Source of the DNA: Magnetococcales bacterium
Lineage (GTDB): Bacteria; Pseudomonadota; Magnetococcia; Magnetococcales; JADGBX01
NCBI GenBank assembly: GCA_015231265.1
Contig: JADGBX010000004.1
Location: 1-64,000, forward strand
Length of the DNA: 64,000 nt
Direction of reading: 5' to 3'
This document shows positions 38,770 through 48,549 of the stretch, in pieces. How positions within the stretch are numbered: position 1 is the stretch's first letter; each line of letters begins with the position of its first letter. A program made the translations under genes and the position numbers. The notes below the pieces were generated by a model. It searched no databases. It saw only the letters and a list, made by a program, of their open reading frames with translations, and was not told the origin of the DNA.

Positions 38770-39741
38770 ATGCCTCGACCAAAATCAAGGATTACTCAAT
38801 ATACTGTCCAAGACGCCTATCAGTACATTGAACGGGCACTCTCCGGTCAGAGGTTGGAGTTGAAAAAGAAGAATGCAGAAGAGCTTTTCCACGCAATTTC
38901 TCTTGATGATCACGCCCAGGCAGCGTTGCAACTTCAGAACTGGATAGACGATTACATGCCGGAGGCCAACAGGCGCAGAATGCTGGGGTCTCTGCGTCAG
39001 GCTAAGTTCGCAAGAGAGTCAAAAATCGTCAATTTAACGGTAACCAGTGACACTTCACAACATCTTGACCACTTTCAGAAAAAACATGGTCACTCCTCGC
39101 GTAATGAAGCTCTCAATGCTCTTCTCAAAGAACTCGATCGTATCGAGGCACAGCACTCTCCCCCTACACCGGGAGCACCAACTACTGATAAGAGAGCAAT
39201 AGAACCTCAAACCGACTCTCAAGCCACCCAATCCGACCCCAACACTAGAGCAGACAAAACCGCAACACCCTCGCTTCCTCTTTCATCACCCACGCTCTCC
39301 AACAGGAGGACACGACAAGCAGAGCAACATAATCCACAGAGAGAGATCGCACTTATCGCTTTGGAACGCAAACATCAACGGATGTTGATCAGTGCAATTC
39401 TCCTTGTCTTTTTTGCTCTTGCTTTAGGTTACTTCTTCGGAATTGGCAAGCACAGAATTGATCGCATCGCAGAGAAACCGGATCAGCTTTCCATCGTCGA
39501 TCCTGAAGCACTCCTCGATCCCAACAAACGCCCTTTGGTCAGAATCGGCAATGGCAACACCTGGATGCGACTGGTACCACTGGAAGATGCACCGATCTCC
39601 AAAGCCCCCTCGGTTACATCAACACCTCTGATGGAAGTCCCCACACACTCCAAAAAGCCGGGTGAAAACACACTGTTGGAAACAGAGCCTATTACTACTT
39701 TGCAAATGAGCTACACCCTGGATCCGGTATCTGACCCATAG
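38770..39741 (+). CDS. MatP-like ribbon-helix-helix protein with a C-terminal transmembrane segment
   Basis: LQNWIDDYMPEANRRRMLGSLRQAKFARESKIVNLTVTSDTSQHLDHFQKKHGHSSRNEALNALLKELD resembles the MatP four-helix/RHH region. Ser/Thr/Pro-rich linker, then TM MLISAILLVFFALALGYFFGI. Start placed at MPRPKSRITQ. Confidence 0.6.
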   Translation: MPRPKSRITQYTVQDAYQYIERALSGQRLELKKKNAEELFHAISLDDHAQAALQLQNWIDDYMPEANRRRMLGSLRQAKFARESKIVNLTVTSDTSQHLDHFQKKHGHSSRNEALNALLKELDRIEAQHSPPTPGAPTTDKRAIEPQTDSQATQSDPNTRADKTATPSLPLSSPTLSNRRTRQAEQHNPQREIALIALERKHQRMLISAILLVFFALALGYFFGIGKHRIDRIAEKPDQLSIVDPEALLDPNKRPLVRIGNGNTWMRLVPLEDAPISKAPSVTSTPLMEVPTHSKKPGENTLLETEPITTLQMSYTLDPVSDP

Positions 39742-39752
39742 AGAATCCAGGC

Positions 39753-41267
39753 TTAGCGTCCGGATCGGAGAATCATCTGGTTATCTTTTGAGCGACTCTC
39801 ACCCACGGAAGAGACTCGGATTGCAGGAAGATCCTGAACTGGACACTTATTTTCACATATTCCGCAACCGATGCAGAGTTCCGGATCGACAAATGGCTGC
39901 TTCAACACCTTCACCTGTCCTTCTCGATCAACGACCTTCTTCTTCTGATACCAGATCGCCTTGGGTGACGTTGGGCACATCTCCTCACAGACGATACACT
40001 CCGTCTGCATGGCCCAAGGCAGACAGCGCCCACGATCATAAAAGGCCGTACCCAGCTTCACTGGCGTTTTGAAGCCTCCAACCCCCACTTTTTCAGCCAC
40101 CGAAATGGGCCGGATCGCCGCTGTGGGACACACCTGTCCACACAACACGCAGTGGTGCTCACAATAGCCAAGTTTAGGAATGAGAATCGGTGTCCACACC
40201 CCTTCTATTCCAGACTCCAACAGGGCCGGTTGCAGCACATGCGTGGGACACACCTTCATACAGGCACCACACTTGATGCAACGCGCCAGAAAGTCAGATT
40301 CAGGCAAACTTCCCGGCGGGCGAATGACACCTGGCAGGGGTTCTGTTCGAGAACTATCGGCACTGCTCAACATGGGATGAAACAGTGCTGCAGCGACCGT
40401 GGTCTCAACGAGACGTCTTCGACTCACATCGATAGGGGCGTGAATGGAGCTTTTCTCCCCTGGTAATCCGAAATGCAGAGCGTCATGGGGACACTCTCGG
40501 ATACAGTTGAGACAAACATGGCACTCGGAGATGCGCAGCTCTCCCTGAGGATCACACGCTCCCTGGCAGTGACGCATGCACGCCATACAGTCGGTGCAGC
40601 GATCCACATTGCGGCGAATCCGGAACGGCGCCCGCCAGGACAGCACTCCCAACAGAGCGCCCAAGGGACAGAGCGTGCGACACCAGAACCTGGGAATGAA
40701 TCGATTAGCTAGAATCAGAGCGATGAAGATCAACGCCAAACCAACACCGCCATGAACCAACATCTGTGACGTTCCAAGGGGTAGATTCCACTGTTGCAAG
40801 GCTGGAAATATCCCCAGAATGAAAGAGCGCGTTATGAGCGCCAATGGATCGAACAGCCCGATCTGCAAAGCACCAAACAGTGATAACACCAGAAGTGACA
40901 GAAGAATGTAATACTTGAGTGAGAAATATGAACGATAACGGTTGCGTGCGTAATCTTCCTTCGGTCGCAGAAAGGAGAAGAGGTAGCCCGTAAACTGATT
41001 CAATATCCCCAGTGGACAGATCCAGGAACAGAAGAATCGACCAAAAAACAGTGTTAAAACAACAATTAGAACTGACCACGCCAAAGCACTGTAGAGCATG
41101 CCACTGGTCAAAATCACCGAGAGACCGGTCAGAGGATCCAACGCCAGAAGCCAATCGGTCTCATACCCTTGAAGATCCTCCCCATTCATCATAGTGAGGA
41201 AAAACAGAAACAGAGCAAAGAAGAAGATCGCATAGAGACGACGAATGGCACGCAGATCAGGAATCAT
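39753..41267 (-). CDS. NapH/NapG-like membrane polyferredoxin (4Fe-4S)
   Basis: Multiple TMs; CSWICPLG and CRTLCPLG motifs, then CTDCMACMRHC, CHVCLNCIREC, CIKCGACMKVC, CVLCGQVC, CIVCEEMC, CIGCGICENKC. Confidence 0.88.
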   Translation of the reverse strand: MIPDLRAIRRLYAIFFFALFLFFLTMMNGEDLQGYETDWLLALDPLTGLSVILTSGMLYSALAWSVLIVVLTLFFGRFFCSWICPLGILNQFTGYLFSFLRPKEDYARNRYRSYFSLKYYILLSLLVLSLFGALQIGLFDPLALITRSFILGIFPALQQWNLPLGTSQMLVHGGVGLALIFIALILANRFIPRFWCRTLCPLGALLGVLSWRAPFRIRRNVDRCTDCMACMRHCQGACDPQGELRISECHVCLNCIRECPHDALHFGLPGEKSSIHAPIDVSRRRLVETTVAAALFHPMLSSADSSRTEPLPGVIRPPGSLPESDFLARCIKCGACMKVCPTHVLQPALLESGIEGVWTPILIPKLGYCEHHCVLCGQVCPTAAIRPISVAEKVGVGGFKTPVKLGTAFYDRGRCLPWAMQTECIVCEEMCPTSPKAIWYQKKKVVDREGQVKVLKQPFVDPELCIGCGICENKCPVQDLPAIRVSSVGESRSKDNQMILRSGR

Positions 41268-41273
41268 GGTGTG

Positions 41274-42332
41274 TTATCCGATCTGTTGTTCATGAATACG
41301 CACCTTCGAGAGATCGGCCATACCGAGCCCCCTTGCCTGGGCATAGGCAAGAAATGGAATCTCCTCGGGTGTTTTATCCAACAGGCGCAGACTCCAGGCA
41401 TCCACGGCAACCTCATCCACACCGGCAATCAACGTGTCACGTCGAGCGACATCATCTAGACTGCCACCGGTGGGACCATTCCGTAACAACACCCGAGTGG
41501 CATCCATCACGGTGAGTGTCGGACGGAAAGTAGCTCCAAGATCAGCAATGGAGACATGGATATCCTGATGCAGACGATTGCGTGCACCACCAATGGCCCC
41601 GAACCAATTTTTCATGGCCAGAGTGGCGCCGGATAGGGAATGGTGTTTGACGATCGGGAGGTTGATCACTCTGTCCACTTGATGAAAAATCTCCGCCACC
41701 GGCCAGCTCTTCAGTCGATCCCCTTTCATAACCGTTGCCACGAAATCCCTCTCCGTTGGAATCACCACTTCAGCTCCGGCTTTGAGCGCGATAGGCCCAA
41801 TGCCTGAGCGGTGAAAACAGCGCTTAGGGTCATTGAGGGAAACATCGGTCACCAACACCTTTCCAGCTCCGGCCTCCCTACAGGCCACAACCATCGCTTC
41901 GACCAGTTCCGGTCCGGTGTTTGCCGCCTGTTCAGGTTGCCTATCCCAACCGATATTGGGTTTGAGAAGGACACGCTCTCCTGGCTTAATGAACGCTTCA
42001 AGCCCGCCTAGTTGCGTTAAAAGCGCGCGAACCATTCGGGTATGATCACTCCCTCGAACGACGGCAATCTCGGAACCGATCGCGGTGGGATCCATTCGAA
42101 ATTCTTTCAGATCCTTAAGAATTTCCTTTTTTTCGTAATAGGGGGTTTCATCATAGAACCAATAGCCACCCGCAGCGAACCCTGCTGCAAGGGCAGCCGT
42201 CAAGCTGGTCTCCTTCAGAAACGCCCGCCGACTAAGAACCGGTTCAGTACGGTTGTGAACCGTTTTCTTCTTGCGGGGACGTCTCTTCCGGCTGGATTGG
42301 GTTGTTGTTTTCGTCTTGTTCGTGTGTACCAT
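41274..42332 (-). CDS. DUF362 domain-containing protein, Tat-type signal
   Basis: SRRAFLKETSLTAALAAGFAAGGYWF Tat-like signal; GERVLLKPNIGWDRQPEQAANTGPELVEAMV; INLPIVKHHSLSGATLAMKNWFGAI (DUF362 motifs). Confidence 0.85.
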   Translation of the reverse strand: MVHTNKTKTTTQSSRKRRPRKKKTVHNRTEPVLSRRAFLKETSLTAALAAGFAAGGYWFYDETPYYEKKEILKDLKEFRMDPTAIGSEIAVVRGSDHTRMVRALLTQLGGLEAFIKPGERVLLKPNIGWDRQPEQAANTGPELVEAMVVACREAGAGKVLVTDVSLNDPKRCFHRSGIGPIALKAGAEVVIPTERDFVATVMKGDRLKSWPVAEIFHQVDRVINLPIVKHHSLSGATLAMKNWFGAIGGARNRLHQDIHVSIADLGATFRPTLTVMDATRVLLRNGPTGGSLDDVARRDTLIAGVDEVAVDAWSLRLLDKTPEEIPFLAYAQARGLGMADLSKVRIHEQQIG

Positions 42333-43329
42333 TATTTGCCTGTTGAGAGGAGGAAACAGCCACATCAGACGACGACAGAAACTGCTGGAGTTTCGGAATC
42401 AGAGCTTCAGGAAGCACTCCGAACAACCCGAAAAGTCGACCCTGGGCGTGGTGGTAGTGCCACACACCTTCAAAGGGGTCATCTACCCGAGTCAAACCAA
42501 GAGATCCTAAACGTCTCTCACCATAGGAGATCTGCTCAGCATCGTGGAACGCTCTTAAGGACTCAACAACCCGAGCAATCTCCTGGTCACTGGAGAGCAT
42601 GATGAAGGCGGTCACTACACCTCCATCTGCAACATGGTAGGATCGCTCAAGAACAGAATCCATAAAATCAATGCCATGGAAGTCTTCTTTAATGTATTTA
42701 GTTGACTGAACTACTCCAAGATCTGGAAAACGAAGAGATATCTCCTTGTCATCACTCCCTTTCGGAACCAAGTCAGCCAGAAACTCTCCTATAGAAATAA
42801 GATCAAGATTATCTCGAAAACCAGTCACTTTAAAAAAGAAACGTGATTGGAAGAAGGCCAAATTCCGTTCTCCCCCAAACCCCATATCCCCCACATCAAC
42901 CGCCTTGAGTGACCCACCACCCTCATCCATAAGAATGCCGAACGCATGGAGAGGCTTGCCCATGTCGAAGAGATCAACTACCAAATCAGGCTGTTCAACT
43001 TCACCATCAGCACCGTTAGCATTTGATTCAATGCGATATTCACTCACAGCAAGGGCTTTAAACCCTGCAGAAATATAGTGTTCCGCATGACCGTTGATAT
43101 ACTCGTAGAGAGTGTCCGTGGAGTAATAACGCACTTTTCCAAGACGGGAAAAGCGAGGGATCTTGGACGGTGTCAACGTTTGGGAGATGGGATCGGAACG
43201 GCGCATCTCAACCGGTAGACGCAGCCGTTCCGACTCTTGACGCAATCCATCAAGATAAATCGCCAACCCAATGATTGGCAATAGAAAAATAAGACCTACT
43301 CTGACCGAAACAGGAGCCTCAGCCCGCAT
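42244..43329 (-). CDS. DUF6599-like protein with N-terminal TM
   Basis: N-terminal TM VGLIFLLPIIGLAIYL; DTLYEYINGHAEHYISAGFKALAVSEYR is reminiscent of DUF6599. Overlaps the next gene's N-terminus. Confidence 0.65.
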   Translation of the reverse strand: MRAEAPVSVRVGLIFLLPIIGLAIYLDGLRQESERLRLPVEMRRSDPISQTLTPSKIPRFSRLGKVRYYSTDTLYEYINGHAEHYISAGFKALAVSEYRIESNANGADGEVEQPDLVVDLFDMGKPLHAFGILMDEGGGSLKAVDVGDMGFGGERNLAFFQSRFFFKVTGFRDNLDLISIGEFLADLVPKGSDDKEISLRFPDLGVVQSTKYIKEDFHGIDFMDSVLERSYHVADGGVVTAFIMLSSDQEIARVVESLRAFHDAEQISYGERRLGSLGLTRVDDPFEGVWHYHHAQGRLFGLFGVLPEALIPKLQQFLSSSDVAVSSSQQANNGTHEQDENNNPIQPEETSPQEENGSQPY

Positions 43330-43341
43330 GGAGCATCCTCA

Positions 43342-44559
43342 TCAAACAGAGAAAGAGAGATCTCGATGCGCCGCTTGCAACTTCGCCGCCAAAGGCAAAC
43401 CATGTTCACAGCTTCCCGAACATACGGCGCTCTGGCAGGAGAGACACACCTCTGCCTGACCCTTTCTATCCAGTGCGGCATAGGAACGCATGGCGTGCTT
43501 CTCATCGCCATAATCCTGGAAATACATCTGATAACGCAGGATGGATGCGATAGAGACGCCCTCGGGACAGGATGATTCACAGTCACCACAGCCGGTTCGG
43601 CAGTACTCATTACCGAATCTGGCAGCATAGTGATCCAGAACACGCTGGTCGGAAGCAGTAAACCGCTCCCCCGAAGCGGCCAGGTAGAGGTCCAGATCTC
43701 TAACAGTCTTGATGGAGATCACCAATCCCGCAACTTCTTGATGTTGCAAAACCCATTTAAATGCAGCATGTTCAAACGTGCCTTCGCCACTGATGCCGCC
43801 ATCTTTTGCACCAGCCAGCGTTTTCATCGCCACCACGCCAACACCGCGCTGATGGGCCTCCTTCAGAACATCCGGAACTCTGGGAAATTTCATGAAGTTG
43901 AATGCCGGCATGATGACATCAAACTTGCCAGAACGAACAGCGTCCAACATCAGGGTCTCCATGTTGTGGGGACCATGAGACGACACTGCCAGATATTTGA
44001 TTTTACCAGCTTCTTTTAGCCTCTCCGTCGCTTCGAGCATATCTGGGTCGAGAAGACGATCCCGCTCATGTTCATAGTCGGGCTTCTCGCCGATTGCATG
44101 GACAAAGACAATATCCAGATAGTCGGTTCCCATCCGTTTGAGGCTGTTCTCAACGGCAGAAATATACTCGTCCACTCCGCTACCTACCTGGAGGTGGCTC
44201 TTTCCGGATTGATAGGAAATGGGATGACAATATTTTGAAGCGATAACAATTTTATCACGTTGACCATGTCGCTTCAGAGCTTCACCGATGTGATCCTCAC
44301 TAGGACCATAATCGGGAGCTGTATCGAAATAATTGATACCGCGCTGAATAGCGCGTAACACCATTGAAGCAGACGGTAATCTCCCAGCCCCGTAGGAGAT
44401 GTCACTCATCTTGATATCCGTGGAGCCGAGGCGGTTGTAGCTGCGTACCTTGGCGCGATGCGTCGCCGCTTCCACAGGCGATACCATCGTTGTTGCCGTC
44501 GTAGCAGCTGTTGCCGCTGTGACCATGGCGGTTGACTTGAGAAACTCTCTCCTCTTCAT
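43342..44559 (-). CDS. Aldo/keto reductase with C-terminal Fe-S cysteines and a Tat signal
   Basis: MKRREFLKSTAMVTAATAATTATTMVSPVEA (Tat); AKR core (RGINYFDTAPDYGPSEDHIGEALKRHGQRDKIVIASK); CRTGCGDCESSCPEG and CLSCQSAVCSGSC. Confidence 0.9.
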   Translation of the reverse strand: MKRREFLKSTAMVTAATAATTATTMVSPVEAATHRAKVRSYNRLGSTDIKMSDISYGAGRLPSASMVLRAIQRGINYFDTAPDYGPSEDHIGEALKRHGQRDKIVIASKYCHPISYQSGKSHLQVGSGVDEYISAVENSLKRMGTDYLDIVFVHAIGEKPDYEHERDRLLDPDMLEATERLKEAGKIKYLAVSSHGPHNMETLMLDAVRSGKFDVIMPAFNFMKFPRVPDVLKEAHQRGVGVVAMKTLAGAKDGGISGEGTFEHAAFKWVLQHQEVAGLVISIKTVRDLDLYLAASGERFTASDQRVLDHYAARFGNEYCRTGCGDCESSCPEGVSIASILRYQMYFQDYGDEKHAMRSYAALDRKGQAEVCLSCQSAVCSGSCEHGLPLAAKLQAAHRDLSFSV

Positions 44560-45091
44560 GCGCTTTCCTCACGATGTAGGGAAATGAACACTATTGCCGA
44601 CTTCTCCAACGAATTCTATCACTCTTTTCTGCATGTTTCATTTTTTCCATAGGCAAGAGTCACAACCACCAACTCAGAGGTGTTATCTACTGATGTGAAT
44701 CCCACTTCCAAGTCATTATCAGTTTGTTCCATATGATCAAAAAAGAAGAACAATTCCATTGCCATCACCTCATAGAATCGCCATAATGTCGGCCTCACAA
44801 TTAAAAACCATCCTATACGAACTCCTGTCTTTTCGGTTCACTGTTGCTGATGGTCATGAGTTTCCTACCATGCGTCGAGACATGGATGACAACAAGACTT
44901 TATTCGAAGTAACTGACTGATTTTCTGTGAGGTATTACCCAGCATTTTCAGGCTGTCCACCCTCCATTGAGGGGTGATGACAATAAAAGGGGAATTGGAA
45001 CACGCAATCTGGAACTGACTCAGAACCACACAATAGTGTTTGACATGCCTTTTTGTTGAGTCGGCAGCCATACCCTGTTCCTAATCTTAAA

Positions 45092-46000
45092 ATGAAAACA
45101 CAACCAATGAATGCTCACCTCCCTGACCCTGAAGAGGTAAGGGAGCTGCTATTTGTTCTTGAAAAGGCCCTCAGCGACCATAATACATGGATGATGAATT
45201 GGCATCGCGCCATCATCTGCAACCAAAGTGTTGAAGAGGCGCATCTTGATCATAAAGCACACAGAAAATGCAACTTCGGAATATGGTACTACAACTCAAA
45301 CCACCCCATCCTGAGCAACCATCAATCTTTTCTTAATATTCGCACCATCCACAGAACCCTCCATGAAATGGGGCGAGAGCTTCTGATTAAATCCGGCAAA
45401 GGTCTGGAGATCATGCCCGGTGAATACGATACGTTTCTCGAAATTCGTACTCAGTTTCGAGCTGAGATTCGTGTTCTGGAAAAAACTCTGAATGATCTCA
45501 TTGCCAGCACAGATCCACTCACCCGCGTCTTCAACCGCTCACAGATGAAGAGCATGATTGAACACCACCATACGATGTTGAAGGAGACCGGTCACGTCTG
45601 CTCCATTGCCATGGTGGATCTTGACCATTTCAAATCCATTAACGATACGTATGGCCACAAGACCGGGGATGATGTTCTACAGTTTGCTTCTGGCTTCATT
45701 GCTCGCAATCTTAGACCTTCCGACCTCATTTTCAGATATGGCGGTGAAGAGTTTCTCGTCTGTCTGCCAAAAACGACAACGCAAACAGCCTTTCATGTCC
45801 TGGAACGCATTCGCTGCCAACTCTCTCAACAGACGATCAACAGCACGGATGATCAGGTACTGAAGGTAACCTGTTCTGTTGGCATCTCACAGCTTCAAAC
45901 CAATCTTTCACTGGAAGAAGCCCAGAAGCAGGCAGATACAGCCGTTTACGATGCCAAACAGAGTGGTCGAAACAGAATCTGCGTCTTTGAAGAAAACTGA
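45092..46000 (+). CDS. CZB-domain diguanylate cyclase (DgcZ-like)
   Basis: N-terminal CZB-like HNTWMMNWHRAIIC...KCNFGIWYY...IRTIHRTLHEMGREL; GGDEF domain DPLTRVFNR...VDLDHFKSINDTYGHKTGDDVL...RPSDLIFRYGGEEF. Start inferred. Confidence 0.88.
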   Translation: MKTQPMNAHLPDPEEVRELLFVLEKALSDHNTWMMNWHRAIICNQSVEEAHLDHKAHRKCNFGIWYYNSNHPILSNHQSFLNIRTIHRTLHEMGRELLIKSGKGLEIMPGEYDTFLEIRTQFRAEIRVLEKTLNDLIASTDPLTRVFNRSQMKSMIEHHHTMLKETGHVCSIAMVDLDHFKSINDTYGHKTGDDVLQFASGFIARNLRPSDLIFRYGGEEFLVCLPKTTTQTAFHVLERIRCQLSQQTINSTDDQVLKVTCSVGISQLQTNLSLEEAQKQADTAVYDAKQSGRNRICVFEEN

Positions 46001-46219
46001 TCACACCTGAAATCGCTTTTCAAGCCTATAGCCTTACCCATGAATTCTTCTTTTTTAGAAAAACAATCAAATAATTACAAACAATCTCAACTCTACTACA
46101 CCCTTTCAGGACACGTTGGAAAGATCTTTGGATATCTTACGGAGCATGATATTCTTTTGGATTATAATGTGTTTCTGATCCGCAGATTCACTTGACCATT
46201 CCTTTTAGATCAAGGCGCC

Positions 46220-47026
46220 ATGTCGTCACAGTTACCTTCTCATTCAACCAACAATGATGTTGAATATGCTCTAGCTGTTTTACGGCCTGAAGAGAGTCGG
46301 GCATTGATCGGGATGGCCGTCGCTCGCCTTCCACAGGTTCGTGATCACCTCTCTGCAGGTCGAATGATCATTGTCGGTGGATCAACCACACGTCATGTTG
46401 TTCGCAACTTGCTTCAAGAGGATCCTGGATACGAAGCGTTCGCTGTGGGCTGCATCCAAGACGGTCTCCTTAACGAAACCCCCAAAGAGACGCGCGGAGA
46501 AGGGCCCTATATCTTTGAAGAAGGTACACATTCCAGAGGATGGCCTGGTCCGGCGCTTGACCGATTTGAGTACGGTGATCTCTACATCAAAGGCGGCAAC
46601 GCAATCGATCCGGAAGGCAATGTAGCCATTCTCATGGGATCCCCGGTTGGCGGAACGATCGGAGCGGCCTGGACGATCCTGTCGGCAAGAGGCGGTGAAC
46701 TGATCATTCCTATCAGTATTGGGAAGCTGGTTCCTTCAGCAATTGATTGCTGTCGGCTCCTTGGCCAGGGTAAACACACGAGAATCATGGGCACCCCTGT
46801 CGGTGCCATGCCTATCCCGGCCGGAATGGCGACGGTGGTAACGGAAATAACAGCATTCCAATCACTGTTCGGAGTCCACGCAACCGTTGTGGCTGCAGGT
46901 GGCATGCATGACTGTGCGGGTTCACTCACCCTTCATCTCGAGTCGTCCTCCAATCGAATAGAAAACGCTTGGAATGCCCTCATCTCCATTAGAGAAGAGG
47001 TCTCCTCTTTGCAAGAGAGCGGATGA
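46220..47026 (+). CDS. Uncharacterised protein
   Basis: 268 aa ORF without antisense competitor of comparable quality; MIIVGGSTTRHVVRNLL, YIKGGNAIDPEGNVAILMGSPVGGTIGAAWTILSARGGELIIPISIGKLVPS. No family recognised. Confidence 0.75.
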   Translation: MSSQLPSHSTNNDVEYALAVLRPEESRALIGMAVARLPQVRDHLSAGRMIIVGGSTTRHVVRNLLQEDPGYEAFAVGCIQDGLLNETPKETRGEGPYIFEEGTHSRGWPGPALDRFEYGDLYIKGGNAIDPEGNVAILMGSPVGGTIGAAWTILSARGGELIIPISIGKLVPSAIDCCRLLGQGKHTRIMGTPVGAMPIPAGMATVVTEITAFQSLFGVHATVVAAGGMHDCAGSLTLHLESSSNRIENAWNALISIREEVSSLQESG

Positions 47027-47182
47027 GGATTATTGTGTAGAGTGTTGTAACGATACAGGCAACAGGGCAGAGCTTCATTTCAATCAGTGTTCAACCACTG
47101 GTGTGGTGTTGAACGTTTGTTTTTATGATGGTTTCTTCTCCGTCCGGATAGAGACGGAATAACGCTTTGGGAGGCGTTCGTA

Positions 47183-48139
47183 ATGGATAATATGATGGAG
47201 GAGATTGCACAACGGGCCAATCTGGCTTTTAGCAACCAGATGGAGATGTTGACATTCTACCTGACGGATAATCAGCAGTATGGTGTCAATGTTTTCAAGA
47301 TCATTGAGGTGATTGAAACACCGAAGGCGATCACGAAGATGCCCCATTCCCACCCTGCCGTTACCGGAGCCATCGACTTCAGAGACTCCATGGTGACCGC
47401 AATTGATCTCTCCGTCGGACTGGGAATGGAGCCAGTGGATGTCGCCAACGACATCAGCTACATCATCATCTGTGAATACAGTGGAACGACACAGGGTTTG
47501 TTAATCAAAAGCCCAAATAAGCTGATCAATAAAAGCTGGGAAGAGATCCAGAGTCCCGGGCAGATGCACAATGCCGGCTATCTTACGGCTCTCACCTATG
47601 ATGAGAACAGGGACTCGATCCAGATTCTGGACGTGGAGAGAATCTTAGGAGAGATCATCGGTGTTGAAGAGACCATCACCGAAGAGGTGATTGAAGCCAG
47701 CACAGCCGTCGATACCAGCGGCCATCGGATTCTCATGGTTGATGACTCTAAAGCAGCCCGCGCACTGCTCAAGAACGCCATGGATCAATTGAACGTCAAT
47801 TACATTCTTGCCGAAAGTGCCGTACGTGCTCTTGATATCATCAAAAAAGAGGTCCAGAAAGGGAACGATCGGCCCTTCTCGCTGATTATTTCCGATATTG
47901 AAATGCCTGCAATGGATGGCTTTACCTTTACCCGCAAAATGAAGGGGAAAGCCAAACTGAAAGATATTCCGATCATCCTCCACAGCTCCATGAGCAACCC
48001 CGCCAACAGGATCAAAGCCGAACAGGTGGGTGCTGATGATTTCGTCCCGAAGTTTCGCCCCGACGAGATTGCCAGTGCAGTATTGAATATCATCGATGGT
48101 ATCAATAAGCAGAAGCAGGGAGCTCAATCCAACGCTTGA
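47183..48139 (+). CDS. CheV-like chemotaxis protein (CheW + receiver)
   Basis: CheW-like LTFYLTDNQQYGVNVFKIIEVIETPKAITKMPHSHPAVTGAIDFRDSMVTAIDL; REC domain HRILMVDDSKAARALLKNAM...LIISDIEMPAMDGFTFTRKM...HSSMSN. Confidence 0.92.
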   Translation: MDNMMEEIAQRANLAFSNQMEMLTFYLTDNQQYGVNVFKIIEVIETPKAITKMPHSHPAVTGAIDFRDSMVTAIDLSVGLGMEPVDVANDISYIIICEYSGTTQGLLIKSPNKLINKSWEEIQSPGQMHNAGYLTALTYDENRDSIQILDVERILGEIIGVEETITEEVIEASTAVDTSGHRILMVDDSKAARALLKNAMDQLNVNYILAESAVRALDIIKKEVQKGNDRPFSLIISDIEMPAMDGFTFTRKMKGKAKLKDIPIILHSSMSNPANRIKAEQVGADDFVPKFRPDEIASAVLNIIDGINKQKQGAQSNA

Positions 48140-48437
48140 TTCTGAAATGCTGCTCCCTTCCCTGTTGCAGAGCCGACCGTGAGCTTTGCAACGGGGAACA
48201 CTACGCCTCTCTGATATCCCCCCATTACCTAACAATGATGATGATCACTCTCCCAACTGGACAAAGGATGGGGAAGCGCTGAGTGCTGCCTAAGAACGAC
48301 GAGAAATAGCCAGAATATCTCATCCGGTTGCAGACACCCTGCTCTTCTCTTTCTACGAAACTCAGAGAGTTGATTCGAACAGGATAGAGACTCAAGCGAA
48401 CACATCACACGAAAGCAACCATCCAGATAGCGTGAAA

Positions 48438-48549
48438 GTGCAGCTTGATCCATACAAGCACAGCATGGTCCGACAGTGGTGGTGAATCTTCTAGTGCAGC
48501 TTGATCCATACAGGCACAGTATGGTCCGACAGTGGTGGTGAATCTTCTC
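48438..48549. repeat. Tandem duplication: two 56-bp units with two mismatches
   Basis: agtgcagcttgatccatacaRgcacagYatggtccgacagtggtggtgaatcttct at 48438-48493 and 48494-48549. Confidence 0.95.
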
